Assembly (NCBI GenBank): GCA_020627925.1
Contig: JAHDFY010000003.1
Coordinates: 112,534-176,533, forward strand
Length of the DNA stretch: 64,000 nucleotides
Reading direction: 5' to 3'
Origin: a bacterium
GTDB taxonomy: Bacteria; Patescibacteriota; Gracilibacteria; Absconditabacterales; Absconditicoccaceae
Of this stretch, positions 1-11,791 are shown one piece after another. The notes under the pieces were generated by a model. That model ran no database searches. It was given only the letters and a program-made list of their open reading frames with translations, and had not been told where the DNA came from. Position numbers and translations under genes: made by a program. How positions within the stretch are numbered: position 1 is the first letter of the stretch; the number at the start of each line of letters is the position of its first letter.

Positions 1-1505
1 GATTTTTTCACCAACCTAATTACTGTTTTTATGTATATATCCATTAAATCTTTTGTATCAAAGTAATGGTAACTTATCAGTGATTTACGATACTATATAG
101 AGTAATAATACTAATATCGTTTCATAAATATATATAAGATTGTTACATTAGGTTTATCTATGTTATTGATCTTGGGGATCATAAACATATCTTGTGGTAA
201 TATAAAATTTACAATATATCATAAATTTTATAGTTGTACAAGCATATAGAAGACATTCCAATATAATTTCTGTAACCCTCATTACATTATTATTTGGGCT
301 CAACCATGTCCTGTATAGGTTTATACCTATCATGTATCTTGAATTGGTTGATTACTACATTGTTCATATATCATGTTTTTTTGGTAAAAAAATGATTATG
401 CAAGTAGAAATAATGTTGATATATGTGTATGTGAAGTCCTATACCTCACTAAATACATCAGACATATGAATTCAAGGTCGTACATGAATACAGTCTTTTT
501 TTATTTTTCTCGTCTATATATGATCTTCTTTCTACCACATATATCAGAAGTATCCGATCGATATGGTAGGAAAAAAAGCAAATGGGAGAGGTCAGCGATA
601 AGTAATGGAGTAGTGCGTTGTAGTCACTTGCTACGTGTACCGACATACATATAACTAGGTAAGTGCTATAACATATGCCTTATATGGATCCTATTCGAAT
701 AAGACAAATTGCTTCTACGCCTGTATACATGATTGATATAACGGGATATTAAGGTTTTGTATATCCGTTGTTGATAGAGTAATTGATTTTGAACAAATAC
801 TATGAAGTTAAAATAAAGTAACATTATAGGAACATGTTTACCAAAATTCTGCAGGAATTTTCTCGAAACTGTTGTCTATAAAAACTTTTTTTTACAACGT
901 AATATTTTGTCCTTAATTTTTGTTAGAGTTTTGTACGTTTCTCTATAGGTTTTATACCTTCATACAAAGAATTGTATTCTTGCATAACTTATCTATTTTC
1001 CACGTAATAATGCTTGAATAATTATCTATCAAGTGTTATACACAAAGCAATGTGTACAGATTATTGTGTACAAAGTTATTATTGGTGTCGACATTATGCC
1101 CAGTCAAGCGCTTGATCTCTCGTTAAATACGATTACAAGGGGTCGGGTGCTTTTCTAGTATTGCACAATTGCCAATAGTATCTATGTAGACTCACAATAA
1201 ACATTATTATCAATGACCGTCTTCCCAGTTGATATGATGACTTATTACCATCGATGTCTACAGGGAAGTCGACCAACATGCACAAGCAACTGGCTGCTAA
1301 ATACTTTTTGAAGAGCTGCTAATGATGTAAAATGATTATACCACAATATTTCTCTATTTGCAAATTTTTGCATACTTTTTTTATATTAATATGTTTTTAT
1401 TGCTAATAAAGTAGTTCTTCATTGTTGTTTTGTGGTTTCTTAAAAAGTCTGAATTACTTGAATTTTAGAACAAAAAAACATATACTGTACATAGTTTTTA
1501 TTCTC
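1..1505. other. gene-free AT-rich region with DnaA-box-like 9-mers
   Basis: I find no convincing gene here: the open frames are short, start with weak codons and show no protein-like composition. Between 996 and 1073 there are four 9-mers close to the DnaA box TTATNCACA: TTTTCCACG at 996-1004, an exact TTATACACA at 1036-1044, and TGTGTACAG (1051-1059) and TGTGTACAA (1065-1073) in the opposite orientation. A more GC-balanced stretch at about 1085-1310 contains imperfect inverted segments (gtcttccc near 1220, gggaagtc near 1263) and could hold a structured RNA, but I recognise no known family. An origin role is only a guess; no dnaA or dnaN is in view. Confidence 0.4.
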
Positions 1506-4500
1506 ATGACCTTTTTCATGAAAAAGCTTCTTTCTTCTGATCACAATCATGGTATTGTAAATAACACTAACAACAACGCCAATAATACTGCAATAACTAC
1601 CGCTGAGCAAACGCAAGTGACGTTTGAATATCCTTATGGAGACTTTCTTCCTGAAGAACCTAAAAGAATGGAAGATGCGCTTCGTTTTGCTGTGGAAATG
1701 CAGTGACAGTACAGAAAGGCACAAAAGCTTGCTGCTGAAAATGGCATGGATTTTTCAGATAACGAGAAATTAAGAGATCAATTTAAGATAAAGCTTGAAA
1801 AATTGCATGATGTGATCAAAAAATCATCAGCTGCTCTTTTTTTGTCAAAAGACGGTTTTCCGCATAATCCTAATGATATAGAAGAAAATTATGTAAAATT
1901 AAATGCCCATTACAGAAAGCAAATAAAAGATAACTCAGCAAATGAAGCCAATGCAATAAAAGCAATTACATTAATTACCAATGCAAAAGAGTTACTACTT
2001 TCTCCTAATACAAAAGAAGTACTGAACAATATTAATCTCTATGCATTGGAATGAGACAATAACGTAAATCAGCCAAAGGAAGATCCTTATAAAGAATCAA
2101 AAACATGAGCACAATGAGGAACTAGGAGTGATTTCCTTAAACAAAATGCTACTGATCTTGATTTTGAAGAAGTGATAGACCCAAAAGAAAAAAAAGATTC
2201 TCTCGATGCAGAACAAAAAACAGTTGACACAGACACAGATAACACCAAATCACATGAGCCCAATTTTGTCATAGTAGATACACCAGAAGACGAATCAAAT
2301 AAAGAAGAGCAAAAGGCAGAAGCAATTTCAGATAGCAAAATAGGTGAAGAACAAACGACAAATAAGAAAAAAAATAAGAAAAAATCGAAAAAGAAGAGCA
2401 AAACATATGAACCAAATTTTATTATGGAAGATTCTCCTGAAGATGAAGCAAAAAATAACGAAAAAGAGGAAGAAGAAGACGTAAAAGCAGAGGCAGCTTC
2501 GGACAATAACACATACAAACAGCAAACAAAAACAACCAATACCAACGCCAACAAAAATACAACAAAAGCAAATAATGCCAAAACAAATACTAACAGTAGC
2601 ACAAAGAGAGCAAAAAAGAAAAGCAATGCTACTCATTTTTCTGATGCAGCGGGAGGAGAGTATGTTGATTTTGAAGAAGTATCATCAACCAACAGTACCA
2701 ACCAAAAAGCAAAAGATACTGACTCACAAACTACTAAGCAACGAGCAAACACAACCAAAACCAATGTGGATAATTCTGTAGATAACTTGTCTGATGACAT
2801 GGTAAAAAAGGAAGTTGCAAGAATTATGGCTTTGGCAGAAGAAAGGTTTAGTAAAAAAGACATTCCTCGTTCGGCAATTAGAAACGAAGCTCTAGCACTT
2901 GCTAGATTAGAAAATGCTATTGCTGAAGCGGCAACAACAGGAGAATCACAAATTCAAAAAGCAGTTGCAGAAAAAGTAGCGTCACAGCTACACACATTGC
3001 TTGAAAATATCGATGCCGCAGCGATGACAAGAGCGTGGAAACACAAAAACACCATTGCAACAAACTTTACTATAACGGTCTGTAATCTAACTGACGATCT
3101 TCGCGGGTCATTTGCAAATCATGATGAAACGTTGGCAAATAACTACAGAAAACTTATTGCACACGCACCATTTGAATCATTTACCGATAATGAGACAAAT
3201 GTAGCAAACCTTTCTCAGCTAATCGACACAATTGCAAACAATACCGCAATGGAAACCTATCATAAATTGAGATGTTATATGATAACAGAACGAGGATTGT
3301 TCAACGTAGACGTCAACGAGCCAAATCAAGATACTCTCTTTGGTTCGTACATGAGACTTGCTGATCTACGATGGACAGAATGAAAAACTATCAATGAGGA
3401 TGCTGCCAAAAAAAGAGTTGCTAGATTATTCAAAGAAATGAAAAGAAGAGCAAACAATGGAGCAAGCCTTTACAAAAATCATATGGAAGCTTTTGCTAAT
3501 AAACATAACTTGAGTGACCAAGAAAAATTAGATCTTTTTGGTGCGCAACAAGCAATGAGTGATATGGCAGAAGGTGAGCCAAAATACATGCATATCAAAA
3601 AAACCAAAAATGGCGACAAAGAATCAAGAATACTTTCACTACAACAAGATGAATTTGCCACTAGCAGACGTGAAGTGGGGGAAATCATTCAAGACAGTCC
3701 TAATTTTTTCTATTGCAAACCTCTCAAAGGTAATACCAATGAAATTATCGTGGTAAGTAAAGCGACAGGAAAAGTTGTCGCTCCTCATCTGACCAAACAT
3801 GGCTATCAAAAAGATCTCGATACAAAAGATCACGGTCTATTACTTGTTTCAAAAGCAGGGGATACGAACGCAATGAGCGTTATTACTAGTGAATGAAAGG
3901 AAATTTTGCCATTTGCGTTTACAAGCATCAATGTTGTCAAAAACACCGCAAAACCAGAAAATTCACTGATTGTAGCCAAAGATCAAGATGGTGAAATTTC
4001 TGTATTCGATCTCAAAGGGAACACCTACCTCAAAGGAAAAAATATTACTAATGTTGCTTACAAACCAGGAAGAGGATATGAACTACAAGCAAAAGGTTTT
4101 TGGGCAAAAATCACCAAAGGAGAAGCAACAACTTACTACCTCAATGATGATTTGCAATTTATGAAAAAATGAGCAGATGGGCAATTGAGAAAAACTTGAG
4201 TAGGAGGAAACCCAGCCAATCAAACCATGATGGGAAGAGTAACAACAGAAGTAAAAAATTTCTTCAAGCAATGATTTGCTGATTTGGCAGAATATCCTTC
4301 GTTAGTCAAACAAGCATATAAGGATATGAGTGGAGAAAGAGCTCCTGCTGAAGAAGATGATGCGCCAACAAAGGAATCAAAACCGCAACAAGAAAAAGCA
4401 AAAGAACCAATTCCTGTAATTGTGGAAGATGCTGAGCCAACACCTCAAAAAACGAAACAACCAGAAAAAAAGAAAGAAGAGGAAAAGAAACCTAAAGCAA

Positions 4501-5003
4501 AGCAAGATGACAACAAAAGTAAGGAAAAAACCGAAAAAAAAGAAAAAACCGAGGCAGTCCTTACCTATAAATGAGATAATATTACCATAGGCTCTCATAC
4601 TATAGATTCTACTAAAATCATTAGATCAGATCTAAAAAAATTATCTAATGTTGGTTTTGTTTTTGGTGATAACCTTACAAGAAAATGAACAGGTGGACAA
4701 GCGTGAGAAATGAGAGGAGAACCTAATGCTTTGGGGGTAGCGACACTTCACGAGCCAGGAAAACCATTCAAAGACGATACACTAAAGCAAAATAAAGAAA
4801 ACATAGATAAGGATTTTGATAAAATACGAGATTATATTAAATCATGAAAACCAGTCGTATTTCCCAAAGATTGAGTGGGAACGTGAATAGCAGATCTTGC
4901 AAAAAATGCGCCTAAGACACTTGAATATATCAACAAAAAAATTGATCAAGCAAAAAAGCACATGCAAGACAAAGGAATGATAAAACAAACAGCTACCGCC
5001 TAA
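1506..5003 (+). CDS. Large Lys/Ala-rich protein with C-terminal 'VFGDN/GGQA/MRGEPNA' domain
   Basis: This is one frame of 1165 codons with about 15 in-frame UGA codons read as Gly, ending at TAA. Residues ~220-450 and ~930-1020 are Lys/Glu/Ala/Asn-rich and probably disordered; between them (~450-900) is a predicted globular or helical part I cannot assign. The last ~140 residues form a distinct domain with FVFGDN, GGQAGEMRGEPNALG and VVFPKDGVGTGIADL. From memory this pattern occurs in small phage and bacterial proteins of unknown function (possibly Pfam DUF7831), so the protein may carry a phage-derived module. There is no signal peptide from the chosen ATG. A TTG at 1422 would add a hydrophobic stretch, and ATG 1518 is another option. 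It converges on the giant gene at 5052-11564. Function unknown. Confidence 0.75.
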
Positions 5004-5005
5004 TC

Positions 5006-5036
5006 AAAAAACACTGCTTGTAAGCAGTGTTTTTTT
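5006..5036. terminator. Bidirectional intrinsic terminator between two giant genes
   Basis: A perfect hairpin (aacactgctt, 2-nt loop, aagcagtgtt) has an A-run on its left and a T-run on its right. It lies between the stop codons of the two convergent genes and can end transcription from both sides. Confidence 0.85.
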
Positions 5037-5051
5037 GTTGATTACTATTTT

Positions 5052-8000
5052 TTACCTAAAGACGCTCAGTGCTTTCTCAATCGTTGAAGCTGTTTCTCCA
5101 TTATCTATAAGCATTTTTTTCATAATATTTTTTGATTCATCTTCGGACATTCAACCATGTTTCATCATGGATTTTTTTGTGGTGTGTACAAGTCTTTTGC
5201 TTATCAAGAACTCAAGAGAAACCTCACGACCAAGAATTTCTTGCAGAAGAGGCGTCATCTCTCCAATAGCGGCATCTCTGGAATCCTTATCAACAAATTC
5301 TTTGAGTGTACATGCAATGGCATTATTGTTTGTCATTCCTATTTCGACTCATGAAGGGTCTTTGAGTCAGAGTCTTTGTTGAAGGGCTACTTGTAGCCAT
5401 ATTTTTATGAATTCTTGTTTTTCTGTTTCATTGTTTAGTGCGCGGTATTCTTTGAGTAATGCTTGGTGAGCAACAGAAGGTTCTTTACGTAATGTTTGTT
5501 GCACATGCTTCAGTATTTTTTGCTTTTCTGTTTGCCCTGTCCAGCTTTCTCGTAGATAATTTACTCCGTAATATCCTCCCGCGATCAGTGCTGCCAATCA
5601 ACCAGCTCTCAATGTTGCTTTGGTCGCAAACTGCTTGCTGTGTTTCCACAAAGAAGCACTATCTTGTGCCAATAGTTTGGGTAATTGACTGCTATGTTTT
5701 ATGAATGCATGTGATCAATATACTGCATTTTTTGCAAATTTTCCTACTGATTCAAAAGGTTCTGCAAACATCCACAACTTACTTCTTGCTGTTTTTGCAT
5801 TCATCACGACTCGGCCATCATAAGCAAAGGTCATAGCACCAAATGACAGAGAAGTATAATCAATAGGCTTGTCTGCACTGAAGTTGAGACTTTCATTGAT
5901 AAGCATGACTGGACCAACAAGAGGCATCAGACTTCCCATTCATTTTGCTACAGTCATTGCAATATTCCCTTCTGGATTATGGTGAATCTCGTGCAACACC
6001 TCTTTCCCAACCAAAATAATGGGTGCATTTTTGAGTAACGTAGCCGCCGCATGAGGTGCTTTGTCTATAAGGTACCCCATTTGCTCAAAATATTTTTTTG
6101 CATCATCAGCAGTTTCTAAATAAAAACTCATTTTTTGACTGCTGTCAGGTATGTCTGCCAGTTGATGTGCGAGTGCACGTCTCTTAAAGGACTTATATCA
6201 TGGAACAACATCAATAAGTTTTGTATTGACAAGTTCGCCATACGTGTTTGCAAGTGATCTGTATTGCTCGACAAACTCCTTTCTAAATGAAGCTTTGGAG
6301 TAGGAAAATCCTTCCATTAATTCATCTTTCATTTGCCCAAAAAATCATTTTCTTACTTCTGTAATATTTGCTTCTGCCGTTGCTTTCATATAGTTAGAAA
6401 GCTGTTTTTTGTAATTAAAGTGTGATGCCTCGATATCGATATTGTTATCTTTGAGATATCTTTCAAAAGAATCAGTTGGAATATTCGCTTGTTGCATTTT
6501 TGCTAAATAGTCTTGATAGCTTTTTTTGCCTGCATGAGTCTGTGATCAGGCAACATTACTAGAATAAGCATTAAAAAGCATATTGTTTTTGAGCTTTTTA
6601 CAGAAATCTGAAGCCTTAGTACCATGCGTGTCTTTGAAAAGTCAGCCATCTTTCATCGATTTTTCTCGTTCTTCAAGTAATGCTATTTGTTTGTCAACAT
6701 CTCCCATGATTCACCCTTTCCAGTAAGCAGTCAGTTGGTCTGTTTCAATTCATCACAATAGGGTTGAAGTAACAGAAGCACTAGCGCGTCACAGAGAAGA
6801 GAGAATATCGGTGATAATACCTCCATGTCTGTAGAGCGCTCACCATAGAATCATACGGTCATTCGTATCAATATTCATATCAGAGACGGTTGCCGCAACT
6901 TCCTCCAGAGACATTGCTCCAAATAGGTTTTTGGCTACCGATCAAACAAAGGTTGTTCCTTTGAGTGCAAAATTGAATAAATAATGACCTCTATGCAACA
7001 CTGATGTCACTGCAATATCTTGTGGTGCAAAAAATCATGCATTGATACAGCGAACCATCAAATCTCCTCAAGCTTTTGCAGGAAGAGCAAGAGTACTGAT
7101 AATATTGCTGATCGTATGAAATTCACTTTCTCCTGTTTTTTGATTTTCAAACTCCTCGCTTAAATTATCCAAATGAGTACCCAATGCATCTTTGTGATCT
7201 TCATACCATTCGGAAAAAACACGAGAAAAAGATGCATCATGAATGGTTTTTCATGTTGCTTCTTCAATTCTTTTTTTATAAGCGGGCATGACAACTTGCT
7301 GAAATATTTCCTCTCTTTTTTGTTGCAATGCTTCTTGTTGTTCGGGGCTAATTGCCACATTATCGACTGATCAAGCGACCTCATCTACTGCATCCCTTGC
7401 TGATTCTGTAAGATCAGTTTTGATATCCGGAAATAGATCACAAAGTCACAAAGCACTAATCGATTGCAATTGTTGTAAGAGAGCAGCACCTCCCAAGAGC
7501 GAAAGAATAGTTCATTGTGTTCGGTTTCTCCACCTTGATGTTTCTTTTCCACTCGCTTTATCTTTTGCATATTGACCAACACCAAGCGTTTGAAACACAA
7601 AGCGACCATACCAGGTCTTTTTCTTTTTTTCCAAGAATTCGTCTACGGCTTTGTTGGCTAATTCATTTTTTTTATCCAATAATTTTTGTTTTGCCTCTTG
7701 GGGTGTCATGAGATCCGCTGATGATCATGGCGCTACATTATTTTGCTGATTGCTGTTGATTTGCGTCGTTCTTACTGTTTGCTCAAATTCCTTCAAACTT
7801 TCATCAAACTGATCAGCAGAATTTTTTAATGCTATTTTTTTCTCTTGATCAATATAAACAAAATGCGAAGAAAGGTGGTGTTCCACTACTTGCGACAAAA
7901 TTTGCAGGTCTTTTTTATCTAAGAAAAAATGAGGCTGACTGCTTTCCAGTCTTTGCTTGAGCGAATTCATGTGAGACTTCGATTCTTGATTGGGAAACGT

Positions 8001-11000
8001 TGCATTTCATCTACCCAAACTCTCAATGAAGTCTGTCATATCTTTTTTTTGCTCTTCGTTGAGTTGCTGATTCAAAGAAACATTTTCTTGCAAATAAAAA
8101 AGAGTTACCTTTATTCTTTGAAACAAAGATTCTATTGATTGTTCTTTTTCTTTCATTTGTCTTGGTGTTTCCAAATGAGTGTTTGCTGTCATCACAAACC
8201 AATAACACAAAATAAATTATTCCATACGAATTGCTCCTTCATAATCATCAGCGTTCCAATATTCATGCACTGCATCTATCCCAGATTCAATCATCCCTGT
8301 TTCATAAAAAACATAAGCAATATCCGCCATCCCCAAAAGCCTAAATCTCACAAAATCAGTGAATATCTCTCCTGCATGCTCTGCTTGCGAATAAGACAAT
8401 CACAGCATGAGAGAATTTGCAATCATGGATGTTCACGATACTCCTCCTAGCGCTGCTCTCAAGAAGTTATGCGGCGTTTTTTCTGCCCAAAATTTCTTTG
8501 AAGCTTCCCAAAGATCACCATATGTTGCTTTTTTGAGCCATTCCTTTGTAACTCCAAGCATGTGTTGAGTTTTTTTTCAAGCAGGGGAGTCAAACCGAGC
8601 AATACCTAGCTTTTGGGCCAGTGGCGTTTTGATCCCACGAGCATGAGAGGTAAATTTCATAAACGACTGATCGAGTTCTTTTACTATTGATGCTTCAAAA
8701 GAAGCAGCAATGTTGCTGATTTGCGCTTCAGAAAGAACGGATCAATCTTTTGCTGTCATACGAATTTGTTTGTTATCTCAGAGACTTATTTTGTACGTTT
8801 CTTTACCAACTTTTATTTTTTTTCAGTGAAGCTGGTGGATAGTATCTGATCATAAATAGCTAAGACGGCGCACCCAAGCATGAGCCATTCATTGCGGACT
8901 TTTTTTAAGCTCTTTTTGTATCGCATCTAGTACTTCTTGTTTTGATGAATAGACCTTGTTTCCATGAGCAAACTCCACATGATAGCTGCTTCCTTGTTTA
9001 CCTATACGAATTGTATCGCTAATTGGTACAAAGCTGCCATTGTCGGGAAGTGCATCAATTTCTTTTTCAAGCCTACGAGTAACTGTTTCGACCATCCCTC
9101 CATAAAGATCTTTGTGAATACCTGCCTGCAATGATTGCAATGTTTGTATATATTCGTTGGTTTGGGCGTAATCAGTTTGCAATGCTGCATATTCTGCTTT
9201 TTCCTTATCAGAAAGTTGTTGTATTCATTTTTTTTCTAATACTTGCTGTTGTTGTATATTGTTTTGTAGAGCAGTATTTTTGGCTGTAATCTCTTGTGCC
9301 ATTTGTTTTTCATAAAGAGCTTTTTCTTGTCATATTTTTCTTTGTAATTTGTTCCACAATTTATCAGCTTTTGCTTCATTTCCTAATAGACGCAATTGCT
9401 TGATTTTGTGCAATTCTTTTTGTACATGACTAGTTAGTTGGTCAGATACTCCCAAAAACTTTCTTGGTATGTTTTTGAGTGATGCAGTGAGCGGTCACAT
9501 TTTTTGTAAAGCAACAGGGAAAAACGCAAATCATAAATTACTGAAGACGGAAGTTGTTAAACCAAATTCGTGTTCACTGACATGTGATCTGAGTATATCT
9601 GCAGCAACACCAGTCCCAGTATACAAACCAATCTCCTTGAGCAAAAGGTTTCTTGCGAGTGAGTTAGACAGTTGGTAAGCTTTTGATACGCCATGAGCCA
9701 CTCTCAAACGTTGAAATTTTGATGCAATTCCCAACGGGACAGCACCCATAATTCCTTCTATTGCATACTCTGACCATAAGTACTCTCTCCCATCGATATA
9801 GGACATTGCATGAGAAGTTGCTACGCCAGCCATTCATCATACAGCCAAAGGAATTCCCGCTCCACTCGCGATACCGCCAGAAGCAATCGTCAAAGCAACT
9901 CAACCTATCACACAAACACTAGCACCACCAATACGTATCCAGCGGTCTTTTTTATCATTGTTGAGGTCAAAAAATCATTGCGCCCCAATAATATCTGCAA
10001 AATGTCACAACGCTTTGCGCTCTTGAGTTGTCATAGAAAAATTATCTTTTGCTTGATATATTTTTTGTATTTGCTCAAACAAACGATGTTTATAGGAGTC
10101 ATGTAGTGCGGCGTAGGACTTATCAAAAATAGCAACCGCTTCGTATCATTGTTTTCATTCATCAGGAGCAATAAGCTGCTCGACACCATATGTCTCGACA
10201 AATTGTGAAACGAGAGCAACCTCATGCGCATTTGTATGTTGTTTGATATGTGCAAAAACTTCATCGACACTTGGCTCAGGAGGAATGGCATAATCTTTTG
10301 CTTTTTCTCCATTATTGTTCAATAATTGTTGCACAAAAGGTAAATAGAGAGATTTTGCCACCGTGGTATTCCTCAAGTTCTTATTTAGCTTAAAGGCAAA
10401 AGCATCAGCAATAAACAAATACATATCATTGATAGTCGTTTCCCAATCAGATTTTCGTTGTTTTTCCTCTTCATTTGTTGGAGTAAACGATGCGAATTGT
10501 TGCTGTACAGATGAAATACTAGGAAATAAACCATTTTTTCCATCTGTTCCATAGACTGCTTTTTGTATGTCTTGCATTGCGGTAGCGACATTGCTGACTC
10601 TCATCGTGCTATAACGATCAACAGTTGAGGTAAAATTAGCAAACTGTTTGTTGATCGAGTGAGTCAATGAAAGAATTTGTTGCGATTGTTGTTCGTGTTC
10701 TTTTTGCTTATCTACTATTCAAATCCCTGTTTGTTCAAACGATACATCACCTGTCGGAGCTGTCGCATTTTTATGATTGTTAGGAGGAGCGGGATTCCAT
10801 GATCAGTATGAAGGAGGAATAGGAACATTAACCGATGATCATTCCGTTGGTTGTGTTTGAGGAGTTTTCACTTTTCTTTCTATTGTTTCATGGTAGATTT
10901 CTTTGACTGATTTTTTCTCTTTGTAAAGTTTTTTGTACAATCGAGCGATACTTACTCATCATCATAACCACATAGCCATTTTTTTGAACTTGGAAAGGAA

Positions 11001-11564
11001 TCATTCGTCTTCTGCTTTTTCCAAGTCGTCTTGCGTAGGGGTAATTGCGTCTTTTGTTTCACCTGCTTGATCATTTTCTTTTTCTGAAGATCAAAAATAT
11101 GATTGTATTTTTTTGATTGCATTATAAGCAAAGAACGCACTTCCTCACCATTTTGCTACAGTCCAGAGATTTTCCGTAGTAAAATAGTCAGTTCGTTCTT
11201 TTGTCTTGTTATATATTCCTTTGGGAGCTCCCAGGGGAGTTGCCTGTTCATTAACTGCATTATTAAGTCTAATATGGAGCTCATAATTATTGATTTCTTG
11301 TTGTTTTTTGGAAATTTCTGTTTGTGAACTAACGTTCTTCAGGTCATCAGTTGTTTGCTCTTCGATGTTATAGGATTGTGCTACAAATTCTGCATTGTTA
11401 ATATTTTCATCATGATGGAAATCTTGATTTATTTGGTCAATTTGCCTAGATTCTGGTGTTGTTTCTTTCTTTTTTTCTTTTGATAATCAAGAAATTTCTG
11501 CTGCATGGCTTGCATGAGCAGCAGGTAACAAACGTTCCGTACTAGTAGATCAAGATTTTCCCAT
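5052..11564 (-). CDS. Giant 2170-residue uncharacterised protein
   Basis: A single minus-strand frame runs from ATG at 11564 to TAA at 5052 with dozens of in-frame UGA codons; I read through 6132-7560 and found no TAA or TAG. The N-terminal ~330 residues are charged and low-complexity with a Pro/Gly/Asn-rich linker. A Gly/Ala-rich hydrophobic stretch lies at about residues 540-585 and another near 1980-2000 (AALIAGGYYG). Long amphipathic Gln/Lys/Glu segments suggest coiled coil around 740-830. There is no signal peptide, recognised enzyme motif or clear repeat. Giant proteins are common in Patescibacteria and are often proposed to act at the host interface; here that is inference. No neighbour points to a pathway. 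Confidence 0.8.
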
Positions 11565-11791
11565 ATTTTTTAGAAAACCATAAAGTATCTAAACTATACA
11601 CAACAACAGCATTTTTTTCTATTTTTACACCAATGCAATCCCAATAACTTGTCGTTGTAAATAATAATATATATAGTATGTCAATAAAAGAAGCTATTAG
11701 TTGTATTTTCGGTAGTTAAAATTGAGTTTTCCGTTTGCATCAATGAGATAAGCAAGTATATTTTTTCATGATTTATCATTGCTAGGAAATT
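11565..11791. promoter_or_regulatory. Divergent intergenic region
   Basis: This 227-base gap lies between the divergently transcribed giant gene and the FAD-monooxygenase homologue, so both promoters must be here or very near. It is AT-rich with runs such as ataatatatatagtatg, but I cannot assign -35/-10 pairs with confidence. AGGA at 11784-11787 sits just upstream of the ATG at 11792 and may be a weak ribosome binding site; most genes in the window lack one. Confidence 0.35.

Noticed and set aside
466..654. Opposed 62-codon frames in the gene-free left end
   Set aside because: Short, mutually antisense and without protein-like composition or a family signal.
1085..1310. Possible structured RNA (RNase P, tmRNA or tRNA)
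   Set aside because: No T-loop, CCA end, known core helix or tag sequence could be identified; only imperfect inverted segments are seen.
2087..2636. Minus-strand frames looking like very hydrophobic membrane proteins
   Set aside because: They are antisense to the Lys/Ala/Asn-rich part of the plus-strand giant gene; such codons give Phe/Leu/Val-rich shadows.
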